A stretch of DNA of 64,000 nucleotides from Chaetoderma sp. LZ-2023a (Eukaryota; Mollusca; Caudofoveata; Chaetodermatida; Chaetodermatidae). The notes below the pieces were generated by a model, which saw nothing but the letters and a program-made list of their open reading frames with translations, had not been told where the DNA came from and searched no databases. This document shows positions 24,689 through 37,530 of this stretch, piece after piece (position 1 is the stretch's first letter; each line of letters starts with the position of its first letter). Both the position numbers and the translations under genes were made by a program. The stretch lies in assembly GCA_034401795.1 (NCBI GenBank), contig CM067359.1:139947923-140011922 (forward strand), written 5' to 3'.

Positions 24689-25675
24689 TACAGGTTAACG
24701 AACCTACTATACTGCGGTTAGCAACACATTGAGGAAAATGAGAATAATTATCAACAAATACAGAAATTATAACTAGCGGTCCTAAGACCGTTACAATTCC
24801 TTTTAGTCATCGGGACCGTTTTTACAGATACGATATAATTAACAAAGCCTATATAGCGAAATAATTAAACTGTGAAGTATAGTTACTTGAATACTTGGTA
24901 ATCATTCCCAAGTTAGGCTGCCGTGTTACTGAAATTGACACGTCAATCCATAGTCGACGTGAGATGATGCGCTCTCCGAAAGCTGGAAAGTTCCTGCAGG
25001 TTGGTTCCCGCAAGCTGTTTTCCGCAAACAAGACTCCCGCAAGAACACTCATGGTGGGAGGGGAACATCACTCAGTGCTGTAGGCCTAATAGAATGTCTA
25101 ATGAGCAGTCAGTAAAAGATACGATATTACTACGTGGTGAAGAAAGTTCCCGTACACCGATGGCACGGATGGAAGGTGTAAACAACCCAATCACAAGCGG
25201 GGGTTGTCAGAGGCAAACGAAGATACAAAACAAAGCTTCACGCTGCTGGGTACATCAGCCAGCTCTGAAGATGCACCGGGCAGAGTTTACTTGCTGCGGT
25301 GGAAAGTCGAAAGAACATACACGATTAGTGCGGCAGTGATTGAAATACCACTTTTAGGCATGGCCGGCAGATCTGGCAAGTCATCCATCAAAGAACATCC
25401 TGCCTCTACATCTGTAGACTCACATATTCAGGCCGTAAAGGCCTCACCGCAAGTTTGTGTTCCGAATGTAGATGTTAGTATTCGTGAACAATTATCAGAA
25501 GTTCCAAATTACTCCCGTTTAGTGCGGTGGGTTGGAGAACTGCACGCTACAGGATAAAAACCCAACACATTAGCGAGGGAAGATGCCTATTGTCTGTCGC
25601 GCGTGTTAGTAGCTGGTACAGATCCAACCTGTTCGGCCCCTGGCCGAGGATGCACTCGATTACTGGATCGCTTCT

Positions 25676-25792
25676 CCTTTTATACTCCTTGTGACCTCAC
25701 AGGCGCAGGCCAATCTGCGCGTAGCTAATAATAGCGCAGTCGAACGTTCTAGAACATTCTAGAAGTTTTGCGTCCACGTGGTTATGACGTCA
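25676..25792 (-). promoter_or_regulatory. 5' LTR promoter with perfect five-unit heat-shock element
   Basis: Minus-strand order: TGACGTCA (25785-25792), E-box CACGTG (25775-25780), a heat-shock element at 25742-25764 made of five perfect alternating GAA/TTC units with 2-bp spacers, a degenerate CRE TGACCTCA (25692-25699) and TATAAAAGG (25676-25684). Trimeric HSF binds arrays of at least three such units, so a five-unit array is a strong predicted site. The paralogous LTR keeps four of the five units. Confidence 0.75.
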
Positions 25793-26216
25793 CGGCAATA
25801 TTTTGAAGATAATCATGAAGAGATTTTCCTGGATAACTCAGCCATTTCTCAACCGATTTTGAAATGGTTTACAGATTTAAAAATCCCGTTGAATTCTGGT
25901 CTTGGTTAATGCCAGATTTAACGGGAACAGCCAATCAATAAGGAACACAGGGTACCATCTCGGTACACTAACATCACCATCCTATCTAGGCCGTAACTAC
26001 GCGCTCCATATAAACAGTGTCCCGCCGTGCGCATGCGCATCATGCGCTTTAACGAACTTAGTCGTTTTTCGACTTGCTATCTCTCCCATAGGCCTATATA
26101 CACTTATGGCTCTACCCAGAGGGGGGGGGGGGGTGTTCAGGAAACGAATCCAGGACGGGTGGCGCGTACCCAGTTTAGCTGGTACGGCCGCATCTGACCG
26201 GCCGATCCGAACTACA

Positions 26217-26395
26217 TTTCCCGCGTCAATGGCGATTTGCATTACTGCGTCATTCGCGTTATGAGTTATAGCCCCTGGTATAATGTCACAGTCACATCAG
26301 AGTCGTATGATGGCGCTGTTTTTCCTTAGCGTCGCAAAGCGCGCAGGTATTTCCCATCTTGCTATATCCATTATCTTTGACCATACTCTGATGGC
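26217..26395. repeat. Dispersed repeat copy abutting the 5' LTR
   Basis: Begins TTTCCCGCGTCAATGG and runs through GAGTTATAGCCCCTGGTATA to GACCATACTCTGA. A second direct copy lies at 27773-27952. The copy here starts exactly at the LTR edge, so the LTR element was inserted into, or recombined with, a pre-existing member of this repeat. Confidence 0.75.
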
Positions 26396-26504
26396 CTCTG
26401 ATGACGATGGCCTTAGAATATAATGACAATGCAAAAACATTTATTAACTAGAAGTTTGCCCGTGTTGAGATGAGCTGATAAAAACTGAGAATTGTTCAGA
26501 AAAA

Positions 26505-26943
<439 letters not shown>

Positions 26944-26946
<3 letters not shown>

Positions 26947-27720
26947 CAGTTGGGAGAGGACTGAAATACAGTGTTAGAACTTAGAACTTGTGCCCAATCC
27001 CTTTGTACACATGATACAATAAAATATGTTAAAAAAGAATTAGCAGATTATATTTAATTAATAAATTTATAGAGTTGGAAACTGGAAATGGTTGCGATAT
27101 ATAACTACTAAAAAAATTTAGCTTTGCTAGCTCAAAAAGTGCCATGCTTCTGTGGCACGCACGCCAGCTCTAATATTATTTTCTAGAACAGGTGCTCAAA
27201 ATAAGTTCCTGTATTAGCATTAACTTAATAGATGCGCACATATGCGTGCATGCGTCCATGTGTCCTCTCCATGCATACGTATATGTATGCTGTGCTTAGA
27301 ATAGTGTCGTTAAAAAATTGCAGTACCCCATTTTTCTTGACAATCAGATAATCTCTTCTTGCCTACACCAATTATATTCGCAATGCGTAAGCTAATGTTC
27401 ATGATATTTGAAGATGTACACCCCCGTTACAACCAGTCCCACCCACCCCTATATATATTTGGTGCTAATTATAGGCATGCATGGGCGTGGTGTAGCAAAT
27501 AGTAGGACTATAACATGAATTTCTAACCTTTCCTTATCTTTCGGGAACTAAAAAACACACAATTTTCATTCTTCCCCTTTTAATTTGTGCAGAGCCTGAG
27601 CCCCCTCAACTATGATCAGGCTACATTTTTTATCTTTTGATTTTCCACCTTTAAATTCACCACAGTGCGCCATATCTATTAGTTTGTTTACATATGTGTG
27701 TTTGTTTACCTTGTTTGGCT

Positions 27721-27757
<37 letters not shown>

Positions 27758-28148
27758 TTTCGCCTGTTTCGCTTTGTTTCCCGCATCAAGGGGGATTTGC
27801 GCTGCCGCGTCATTCACGTTATGAGTTATAGCCCCTGGTATAATGTCAAAGTCACGTCGTAGTCATATGATGACGCTGTTTTTCAATAGCGTCACAAAGC
27901 GCGCGGGTATTTCCCATCTTGCTATATCCATAACTTTGACCATACTCTGAGCGGCTTAGATTGGGCTAGTGTTGTCCACACTAGTGTCGGGTTGAATTCG
28001 TTTGTGTGGGTTTAGCAGAGTTAAATGATAAGCATGATAATTCGGGTTATGGGCCTCCCAGTATTAACACAGTGTAGGCCCATAACAGCTGAGTTATCAT
28101 GGTACAATTATGGCGTCATAATTAAATCTATGTGACGTCACAACAACA
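26944..28148. other. Unassigned stretch with (ATTT)n and a repeat copy
   Basis: Holds (TTTA)n at about 27720-27760 and, from 27773 to 27952, the second copy of the repeat next to the 5' LTR. A TGACGTCA lies near 28134. No gene is recognised. Confidence 0.5.
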
Positions 28149-29694
28149 GCTTTCAAAGTTCAAAGTTCAAAGTTGCTTTATTTCATGGTTTTTCTATATA
28201 TGTAAATATAATCTAAACAGGCAGTCCATCAAAGGCATGGCCTATTGAGTGATGGACTCCTTACACACATTACAAAACATTTATACACTAACATATATAT
28301 GACACACAAGACAGTGGCACAGTGACAGAATGCTGAAAAGCTACCTTGATATCAGGGCCAATAATAGGAAATCCAGGACTATTTTGGTTTGTTTTGTGGA
28401 GTTCGGACAAAACCTTTGATATATATGTCATATATACATGTATTTAATATATATGTCTTCCATTAAGCGGTGGGTGGGTAGGGCTGTCCCTTCTTTGATG
28501 TTTACATAGATATATGCCACTATATGTGCACAAACATAAAACACACGACATTCAAACACATATTTATGGCATTAATATTTAAATACACTCATACATATTT
28601 ACTGAATTAATTAAACATATATTATACATATAGTCCCTAATTACATCATTATCTCATTTTATTTAAATCTAGTTTGGAGTGGTTTATTATTATATAGGAC
28701 TTTTGTATGCTACTGAGGGTGGGGGTGGGGTGGGGGGGGGTCAGGGAAGAGCTCATCACTGTAATATAAAATTGAGATAGTTAGAGTTGTTAAGAATCGA
28801 TAGATGCGTTGATCGTATGTGGGCTATTTAGGTGTAGTAGTAGTGAAAGTAAACTGTGAAGTATGTTTGTGTTTAGACTTATTACTTCAATTATTAGGTT
28901 AGGTTAGTTTATCTATAGTGGTGGTGGTGGTGGTCGTGGTGGAATGTCTTAGGCTTGTATTATTATTAATTAGCAGAGAATATGTGACCATCAGGTATAA
29001 ATATATTACTTTAGTATTTGTCGATCATAGATTCCCTGGCAATCTTCTTAAAGGATTTCAGGTTTAATATACTATTGCGTATTTTTGTACTGGTGCTGTT
29101 CCATAGTTTTGTGGCTGCTATTGCAATTCGTCGTTTTCCTATTTCTGTTCGTGTAAATTGAGTGTGTAAATTGTGTTTTGTCCTAGTGTTGTGTTTGTGG
29201 ATGTCGGTGCTTAGTGTGAAATTGGAGGCTATGGATTGTGGTAATGTATTGTGGTGAAACTCCTTTACAATGGTGTACATCTGTAGTTTGCCTATGTCCT
29301 TTAGTTTTAATAGCTTTTCTGACTTGAATATATTCTGGCCCTTTGCTGGTTTAGAAAAGAGTTTTAGAGCCTTTTTCTGTAGACTTTGTAGTTTTGTTAG
29401 GTTGCTTTTGTGTGTATTCGTCCAGATAGTGTTACAGTAGGTGAGATGCGGAAGAACAAGGGTGCAGTATAGAGTTTTAATTGTAGCTGGTGTCATGTAA
29501 GGTTTTAGTCTTTGTATGACACCTATGCCTCTTGCCATCTTTGCTGTTATCATCTCGATTTGTTTGGCCCAGGTCAAATGTGTATCCAAATATACTCCCA
29601 AGAATTTGGCAAATAGGGCCTCCTCAATTTCTTTTTTGTTTATGTAGATTTTCCGAATTTCATCTTTTTTTAGTTTGAGATTTGTAAATAACAT
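28149..29694 (-). pseudogene. 5'-truncated LINE, minus strand copy of a head-to-head pair
   Basis: The 227-codon frame (29694-29011) is the post-RT part of a LINE ORF2: KFLGVYLDTHLTWAKQIEM, RGIGVIQRLKPYM, LPHLTYCNTIW, LQSLQKKALKLF, HNTRTKHNL and AATKLWNS. It begins within the sequence TNYMLFTN that normally follows the RT domain, so it is 5' truncated there. The 3' untranslated region reaches about 28149, where the minus strand ends in AATAAAGCAACTTTGAACTT and further CTTTGAA repeats, a typical short-tandem LINE tail. The frame is open, but endonuclease and RT are absent. Confidence 0.88.
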
Positions 29695-30705
29695 ATAATT
29701 TGTTTTGTCAACTTTGCGGTGTCCCTCAGGGGTCCATCCTTGGCCCTCTGCTGTTCCTCTTGTATATGAACGATCTGCCTAACATATGCAAACATATGTC
29801 ACTAATACTATTTGCTGATGACACCAATGCATTTTGCTCTGACGAAGACATAGCTACATTACATAAAAATGTAAATAAGGAAATGGAAGAAATTACTAAC
29901 TGGTTTTCACTAAATAAATCATCACTAAATGTGGATAAAACAAACTATATGTTATTTTCAAAATCTAGAGAATTAATAAATAAAGAGGTTCCAAAATTGT
30001 ACATTAGCAATAAGGAAATTGAAGAGGCCCCTTATGCAAAGTTCCTAGGAGTATATTTAGATAAAAACTTGACCTGGGCCAAACAAATCGAAACAGTTAC
30101 TGCAAAAGTAGCAAGAGGAATAGGTGTCATCCAAAGACTAAAACCATATATGACACAGGCCACGGTTAAAACACTGTACAGCACCTTGAACATCCCGCAC
30201 CTCACTTACTGCAACGCTGTTTGGACTAGCACCTACAAAAACAGAATATCCAAAATTCAAAGTCTCCAAAAAAAAAAGCATCAAACTATTTTCTAGGCCA
30301 GCAGAGGGCCAAAACATGTTCAAAGCAGAAAAATTGCTTAAGCTCACCGACATAGGAAAATCTCAAATGCTAACTGTTGTCAAAGACTTCCACCACAACA
30401 CTTTACCCAAATCTATAGCCCCCTTCTTTATAAACAATATTAACATCCACCAACATAACACTAGAAGCAGACATAAACTACATGAGCAATACACACGGAC
30501 AGACATAGGAAAACACCGAATATCATTTGCAGCCACTAAACTATGGAACAACACAAAACAGGAAACACGTGAGAAAATTCTACCAACAAAATTCTGCAAG
30601 AAAACAATAAAAAAAACTACTTGATTAACACATACTAGTATTATCTAACTCATGCAGTACAGCTAAAAAAAATGGCCCGACTCGTCTACAAAACAAGGTA
30701 AAGAA

Positions 30706-30710
30706 TGCTG

Positions 30711-30781
<71 letters not shown>

Positions 30782-30785
30782 GCTG

Positions 30786-30838
<53 letters not shown>
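30706..30838. repeat. (CTA)n microsatellite
   Basis: About 44 trinucleotides with one GCTGCT interruption near 30781. It lies in the 3' region of the plus-strand LINE. The poly-Val frame on the other strand is an artefact. Confidence 0.95.
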
Positions 30839-30839
<1 letters not shown>

Positions 30840-31159
30840 GAATTATGACTAGATGATTCCACTTGCTATTATATCCAATAATAATTTCAATTACCATAGT
30901 AACAAACTACAGGACGAGCAGGAGAATGAGCACCCCTCCCCTCCACCCCCCTTCCCTTGTCCAAGGATGCTCCCCATTAGCCAGCATCCTGTAAACAGTA
31001 TATCATCATTATAAGTAAAAGTACCCTCCCCCAAAAATATATATATGTTTATTGTTGTATCTATAATCATAGACATCCATGTATATTATTGAACTTGACT
31101 ATGTTCTGTGCTTGTCTGTTACGTAACTGTCTTGTCCTTATTTACTACCCATATGTATC

Positions 31160-31175
31160 GCTAAATAATAATAAT

Positions 31176-31229
<54 letters not shown>

Positions 31230-31356
31230 CCAAGTGACTAACTCTTACACACACCCTGTTACAGTATTATATGTTGGTTCGCGGACTGAGAGAGGCCCAC
31301 TCCAGGAGTTTTTCTTTCCACTGTAATGACTGACAAGATAATTGAACCGGTGGTGA

Positions 31357-31387
<31 letters not shown>

Positions 31388-31416
31388 TGGGGGGGGGGGG
31401 CTGGGGGGGGGGGGGT
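31160..31416. repeat. (AAT)n, (GT)n and poly-G runs
   Basis: AAT trinucleotides at about 31164-31228, GT dinucleotides at about 31361-31387, and long G runs at about 31389-31416, still within the plus-strand LINE 3' region. Confidence 0.9.
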
Positions 31417-31705
31417 TGGAGTGAGGTGTGTTGGTATGGGAGGGTGCTGGGTGTGTGGGGAGGCGTGGTCTCCTCTTGAGGGTCAAAGGGTTAATAAGGA
31501 AGTAGTAAATGTAATGTCTGAATTTATAATTGTTTGTGTAAGTACTGTCTTGTCTAATTTATATATACCTGTATATATGTGTGTAAGGTGTCCGCCAAAA
31601 CAATAGGCACTGCCTTAGGCGGACAACCTGGTATGATTTGTGAATTCGTTTATCTTGGAATTATTGAATAAATAATCTTGAATCTTGAATCTTGAATCTT
31701 GAATC

Positions 31706-32772
31706 AACGATAATTTGTTTATTGAAAACCAATCAGTAATTCCTTCCATTTCCTTATTTGTTTTTCTGTATAAGGTGTCTATGTTGTCATCGCAGATTCT
31801 TTGCAGAACTCACGCAAACGAACACGTTTTAGAGTAAACTCGTTTTGCGCGGATTCTGCAACAGTCATGTCTAGGAGATTTTTGAACGAGTTTTGATTTA
31901 GGGGAATTCCAGTGTTATGACGTCAATGCAAGAAAGGAGTGTTCTACAGTTTCTATATCAATGGATAATTTATTTTCCAACCAATCGTTGTCGTTTGTTC
32001 TTTGTACCTTGTTTACTCAAAGTGAATACTTTTATCGCAGTGTTTTAATAACTTCGTCAATTGTTTGGTAAATATTTTATTAAATATGCTGTATTTTTAA
32101 AAATCTCTAATCTAATAATTACATATTTTACATAACCGGGAGGTTAAATTCAGTACGAATCACCAGTTTTCGTAGGTTGTTTTGACATTTAGTGCACTTG
32201 CACTAATCACAGGCGGTTGATGTTTACCTGCCTATTAAGTTTCCAGCCAACTTCTCACAATTCATACTTCGAGGTACCCCATGAGCGAATTGACGAATTT
32301 GCACAGGTAAAAATGATAGCATTAGCTTGAAAGTGATATGCGACATGACATCCCTTGGAAAAATTTGATTTGTTACCCCATATTTCCCACCCCAGGGCTG
32401 AACCTTTGCGGTCATGCCAAAATTCCAAGTGTCCTGCACATCGCTTGCCATATGTGCAATTATCCCCAAAGTTGGAAGTCCCCCCCCCCCCCCATTCCCC
32501 ACCTCAGGGCCCTGCCCCTGGTAGTCATGCCCAAATTCCAAAAGTGTCATGCACATCCCTGTCCATATGTGCAATCATCCCCAAAGTTTCAAGTTTCTAT
32601 CTGAAGTGGTCTAGAAGTAGTTGCATTTCAATCGATAATTACTGGCAAATTTTGACCTTTTGACCCCCCCTGGGCCCATCCCTGTAGGTCAGAACAAAAT
32701 TCCAAAAGTGTTTTCTTCGCAAAGTGTGGGGATAAAAATGAACAATGGCAAGGACAAAGCAGAAACACTGGC
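31706..32772. other. Unassigned sequence with a duplicated block; end of a LINE fragment
   Basis: No gene is recognised to about 32640. Blocks at about 32388-32480 and 32510-32600 are imperfect direct duplicates sharing TGTGCAAT-ATCCCCAAAGTT and TGCACATC. The last 60-70 bp (to 32772) encode KMNNGKDKAETL in frame with the LINE that resumes at 39777 beyond the hAT-like insertion. Confidence 0.55.
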
Positions 32773-33564
32773 CAGGGTTGGGGTCAATTCCAATTGGAAT
32801 TGATCAGTCAATTCCAATTCAATTCCGGAATTGGAATTGATAAATGTTAGGACTCTGGAATTGGAATTGATAAATTTTAAGATACCGGAATTGGATTTGG
32901 AATTGATAATTTGAATTGACCGGAATTGATAATTGAATTTACAATTCCAATCAGGCCAAAATAAAAATCGGTTTTGTTTCCGGTAAACCGCCCAAGTGAA
33001 CTTTTTGGCCTATATGACCCGGCCGGCAACAAAATAATTCTTTTTTTTCCCCAATGTGTGATATTTCCATGACACTGTTAGCTTGTGAAAATCGCGTTGT
33101 TAGCAATTTAAAAAACCCATTTTTAATGCATCTCTACTATGAGATACGAAAAGAGACCTACTTTCCAATATATTTTGCCTCAAAATCGCTAACATAGATG
33201 CTATATATCGCTAAACCATTTCCTGTTTGCATAGAATTTAAATAAAATCTCCAATTTGCGTCGTAAATAAATGACTGTCTAGCTCACGTGATCATAATGC
33301 GCATTTCCTTAAGGGCGAATTTAGGCCGTCACGTTGATAGCTACTCAGTCAAGGTACTTGAGACTGTCCTCCTATTGGCGAAAGTACCTACCCGAGTAAA
33401 ACTATTGATATTTTGGCACTACTCCAGCACGAGAGAGACGATCTAAACTTACCCCAACTGGCACCTATTACTCGTGATCGGAATTGACAGTAAGGTTTCG
33501 GTTTGTTTATAGGGCAGAATAATTGTATTTATAAACTTAGAAACTTTATATACTTATAAACTGT

Positions 33565-34495
33565 ATAAGAAAATTTTTCTTAAGAGCAAATTTGTAAGAA
33601 TAGCGTGTATAATAATAACAATCGTGTCACAGGGTGTGTCTACTTCAGACCGATCTCTGCCCTGATACATTCCCGGCCCCTCTAGAAGTCAATACAGGCC
33701 TCGGATTTGTAAATCTCGACCGCCTATTAGATTAATACTAGTAGTAGGCCATGTATGTTCAAGATATAATAAAGTTCCACACTTTTGTTGTCAAAATGCG
33801 CGTAAAACAGTCTTGGCGTGATTAAATACCTTCCTTATAAATATATTTTAAGACCAAATTTATGTACCAAACAACAAGCACGGGGGAAAATGTGCATCAA
33901 TTTTGTAACGCTGATCAACATTAAATGATCCAAATTGAATTATTACGAATGACAATATAGCCAGCTTCTTAAGTTGGCGAGCCAGCGGTTCTTGAGATGG
34001 GAGGCACCATGTTCTCGAGAGATATTATACGCTAACGGTAGTTTATCAAACGGGTACCCATTTTTTAAGATCAGGATAATACTCAGTTCCTATCGCGCAA
34101 TGATAATATATAGATATCCTCGATTCCAGAATATTTATATCCGAGTACTCGCTCTAAAATAAACTCTTCAATTGGAGGCGAATCACATGATTTGTATTTT
34201 TTCACGACGCCATTTTATATCAAATTGTGGATTAATTTTGATGTAATAAACGAGCTTTATTAAAGGATACGCAATATTTAGGCGCTCAAATCAAATAATT
34301 TCACTTCCCCGGTGATGTTTTGAGGTGTGCATTAAACGTAGGCGGTGGGAATTCTTACGGGAGAAAATACGTTGAATTTCCGTGGTATCAATTTTAGAAC
34401 TTTTTTGGGAAAACTCTGTAATATAAGTCCACCCCCTTTCTCAGAGATGTTTGGTTGGAAATTGAACACCTCTTGTCCTAATAGAAGCCTAGGCT
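33565..34495 (-). mobile_element. Partial reverse-oriented copy of the mariner-like element
   Basis: Reverse complement of most of the element at 1140-2237, sharing for example the block around GGTGTGTCTACTTCAGACC and TTAGATTAATACTAGTAG. Both terminal inverted repeats are lost or degraded: homology stops before the final TIR at the high end (about 34495) and near 33565 at the low end. It is nested within the 7-kb hAT-like element. Confidence 0.8.
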
Positions 34496-36461
34496 ATTAT
34501 TAAGCCGTGATCCGACCCTTTTTTGTGTTTTAAACGGCGTTTGTAATTCCCAATCGGTAACAGCCTCGGATTCTACTACTGGTAGTAATATTTCATTGAT
34601 ACATTTTGATTCCCTGATGGGCATTTCCGATCAGAACCAATCAGACTTTGTGACACTACGTCATGGAAATACGTCATTACAAATGTTATTGCGTTTGGAA
34701 CACTTCCTCTATACATACCGCTACTGCGTTTCTATTGGCCACTACGGTAATGCGCATGAAAATTATCCAATCACGAGCGAAGAACAATATATACTCTGCT
34801 TAAAGATGTTATGAGGACTAGATACCCGATCGCTCTGATTAACTTGACAATCATAATACAGATTCTCCTTTACTAGAAGAACAAAATGCTTTTTTAATTT
34901 TTGTAATCGGCCCAGCCAAAGCTGAGATAAGCATATAGCAACCACCTTGACAACCAAACGTTTTTAGCTATCGCACTAGAGTTGTGACGTCACACCGGGA
35001 TGACACCAATTCCTATTAGTCTAGATTATTATCTCGGGAGAAAAGCTAGGCTCTCTACTGCTGCGCGTATTAGGCACCTATGCACCTATTCTTTGACAAT
35101 TCATTGTTCACACAGGGACACTACATTGTTCGAGATGCACAAAGGTTCAATAATATCGAAGTTGATGATATTTTTGTTGATTAAAATTTAAAGGACAGAC
35201 CTCATGGTCACGGTGCCTGACATCACAATTCTAACGTATGGGCCTGTTAGAGGTGACAGTAACATCGGAGTTCGTGTGCGTGAATTAGGCTATATTTAAT
35301 CAAACCCACCCACACACTTCTTGGAATACAATTCTACAAATGCATATATATGTTATCTTTCTGGATTGACTGCAGAGATTTTGCATATATGATAGGCATG
35401 CATGTACACAACAGTGTATGTACGATCGCAATTTACTATTGTGTAGGCTTATGAATAAATTTATGATTGCACTATAGCAGTCACTCCAGCTATGTGTTTA
35501 AAGTTAACTAAAATGTCGGGTAAATATAAATCTAATCAAAACTAATCTTTTTGCGTATAGTCTACATTGACATATTATTGACACTACATGGTTTGTTTAC
35601 AATTTAGGCAGCGGTCGAAGTGCGTAGTGAGGCTTTCACTGCCGTCCGCACACTTATAGTACAACTTAAATAACATATACTGTTGAATATTTTGAACATA
35701 ATTGGGTTGGATGTCAACCCAAATTGTGTTCAAAATATTCTACATAACGTTTCTTGTATCATGTTCATATGGTTCTAACTCCCATATTTGTGTTTTTGCT
35801 TTGGAAGCATTTAAACCTATTTATGAGCTGCACTGTAAGTAAAGATGATACGCTAGCGACCTCTGAACATCTGTCAGTTCACCTACCTATTTAAAATTTG
35901 TTCATCCGCTACAGTTTTGCTTTTTCATAACATTGAAATATGAGTGTATGCTACTTCCATACATGGAAGAAGTTGGTTTGAAAACGATATAGTTCATATG
36001 GTTGTCACATGCGTGACGACCCCCCCCCCCCCCCCACACACCAACGTATGTGTTGACCCGTACATGCCTCTACATTATTATTGTTATACAAACACCTTGC
36101 CAAAAGCTTATAGGTAAACAATTACATTCTAATCAATAATCACGGGAAATTTCACATAGAACACGCGGACACACTTATTGTAGATTCGTAATCTTCAGAA
36201 AAAGTTGTAACTGCATGCACTCTGCTGTAGCCTATACATTTAGATATGAATAATAGTACAATTATAGCCATCGTCAACGTCTCCCACCAACCTCGATCAT
36301 CACGCTCACATCCATCCATCCCAGACAGTACATAGTACACCCAGTCCTTTCAAGAATGGTAATGGATCCACAATTAGGCCTACTAGACTACAGAGTATTT
36401 GTCACATGCATTGAAATATTGCCGATTTTCAGCACTGCCCATGGTTTACCGTAGTTATAGG
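34496..36461. other. Interior of the hAT-like element, no gene seen
   Basis: No transposase or other gene is recognised. Features are a TGACGTCA near 34986, a short inverted repeat around GTTGAATATTTTGAAC...GTTCAAAATATTC (35683-35742) and a poly-C run at about 36020-36036. Confidence 0.5.
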
Positions 36462-37530
36462 TAGGGCTGCGCGGTTTGGCTTACAGCCATATCGGTTTCG
36501 ATATGACTTTTCATATCGGTTTTAACCGAATATCGGTTTTATGGACATGAAACAAAAAATTTAAATTATAAAAAAATAGCACGAAAACAGAACGTATTTT
36601 CACGCCCTGATACATTCGTAACATTTTACGCATTTAAAGCTTAATATACCTCATAACATCCATCATCGCGGGAGTGAAATTATTAATTAGACCACCTAAA
36701 TATTACGCACAGTTAAATAAGCATCGTTTATTTTGTCAAAATTAATCATAAATCATCAGCAAAACAGGTTGCGAAAAGACGTAAATCACGTAATTGTAAT
36801 TAATTATGATGTAATTATCTCCCTTTCTTCTTTCATTTCCAATTCGGCCTGGCGACGAAATCATGCCTTGTAGAAAATGTTAACTGTAATATTACGAACG
36901 CGAATTTCATTAGTTAATATGATATTGTGTATAGAAGATAACGTTTTAAAATCGGCTTGAGTAATAATTTTATTTAAAATTATATCCTAATCAGCAAAAT
37001 GTATTCAGCATTATATTTATTGGCGAGATTTGTATGCATTCGGACGATTTGGTTTTGGGACGACTTTGCATTATGTTAATTAGCCGGTGACGTAAATAAA
37101 ATGGATGCCGTTGTTTAGAAATGTGTTCCCCGATACAAATTTCAATGACAAATTCCTGCGTTAGGATTGTGTTTTATATTGCAAATTTATCGGAGACTAC
37201 CAGAGAAAAGACGAGTGGATATTTATTTAATTAATTCGCTGCTTGATTTCTCTCGGCGTACAGCGAGTTACATGGAGTTACACACTATGCGCAATTGGGG
37301 CCACGTTCAATTATTAGTTGCCCCGAACGTAGCTTAATGGAAAGTATGGGCATTATTATTCATTACACTTTCATGCTCGTTAGTATATTTTATTTTTAAC
37401 AATCCTGATACGAAAACCCGAAAATATGTTCATATTCGGTTTTTCGATATTTATTTCTTATAATCGGTTATGAAACCGTCAGTGCAGGATATCGGTTTTA
37501 AATATGGTATCGGTATATCGCGCAGCCCTA
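36462..37530. mobile_element. hAT-like MITE with perfect 8-bp TSD
   Basis: Begins TAGGGCTGCGCGGTTTGGC and ends with the complement of TAGGGCTGCGCGATATACC. GTTATAGG is repeated exactly at 36454-36461 and 37531-37538. Subterminal sequences contain repeated ATATCGGTTTT blocks on both sides. The 1069 bp encode nothing recognisable. This is a young-looking insertion within the 7-kb element. Confidence 0.92.

Larger units (their letters stand above)
12541..26216 (-). mobile_element. Gypsy/Ty3-type LTR retrotransposon, minus strand, internally deleted
   Basis: Two long related repeats (12541-15536 and 22772-26216) bracket minus-strand protease, RT and integrase-tail remnants in the order PR-RT-(deletion)-IN tail, the Gypsy order. 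The repeats start TGTAGCTCGC and end ACTTCA or ACTACA, so each is bounded by TG...CA. A purine-rich tract abuts the 3' LTR. I could not recognise a primer-binding site starting TGG beside the 5' LTR, and flanking 4-6 bp target duplications do not match. The flanks may therefore have been rearranged, or the two LTRs may come from recombined copies. Much of gag, RNase H and the integrase core are missing, so it is not autonomous. On its right side it was inserted at the edge of an older repeat that recurs at 27779. Confidence 0.85.
22772..26216 (-). repeat. 5' LTR of the Gypsy-type element
   Basis: About 3.45 kb, bounded by TGTAG...CTACA, and collinear with 12541-15536. It includes an expanded (AT)n run at 24621-24684 absent from the other copy, and an extra block at about 24700-25320. 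With the TATA box at 25676-25684, U3 would be only about 0.5 kb and R plus U5 nearly 2.9 kb, an unusual proportion. Confidence 0.85.
29700..31705 (+). pseudogene. 5'-truncated LINE, plus strand copy of a head-to-head pair
   Basis: This is the same family as the minus-strand neighbour. It starts in RT motif B (CGVPQGSILGPLLFLLYMNDL), continues through motif C LFADDTNAF (catalytic pair intact), KTNYMLFSK, KFLGVYLDKNLTWAKQIE and LPHLTYCNAVW homologues, and ends near 30624. A frameshift sits in an A-rich homopolymer at about 30267-30278. The 3' part contains long trinucleotide runs and ends with four or more TTGAATC units (31674-31705), a LINE tail of a different repeat unit from the other copy. 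The junction between the pair is within a few bases of 29697. Confidence 0.88.

Noticed and set aside
30625-30897. Poly-Val frame on the minus strand
   Set aside because: Produced by the (CTA)n microsatellite.
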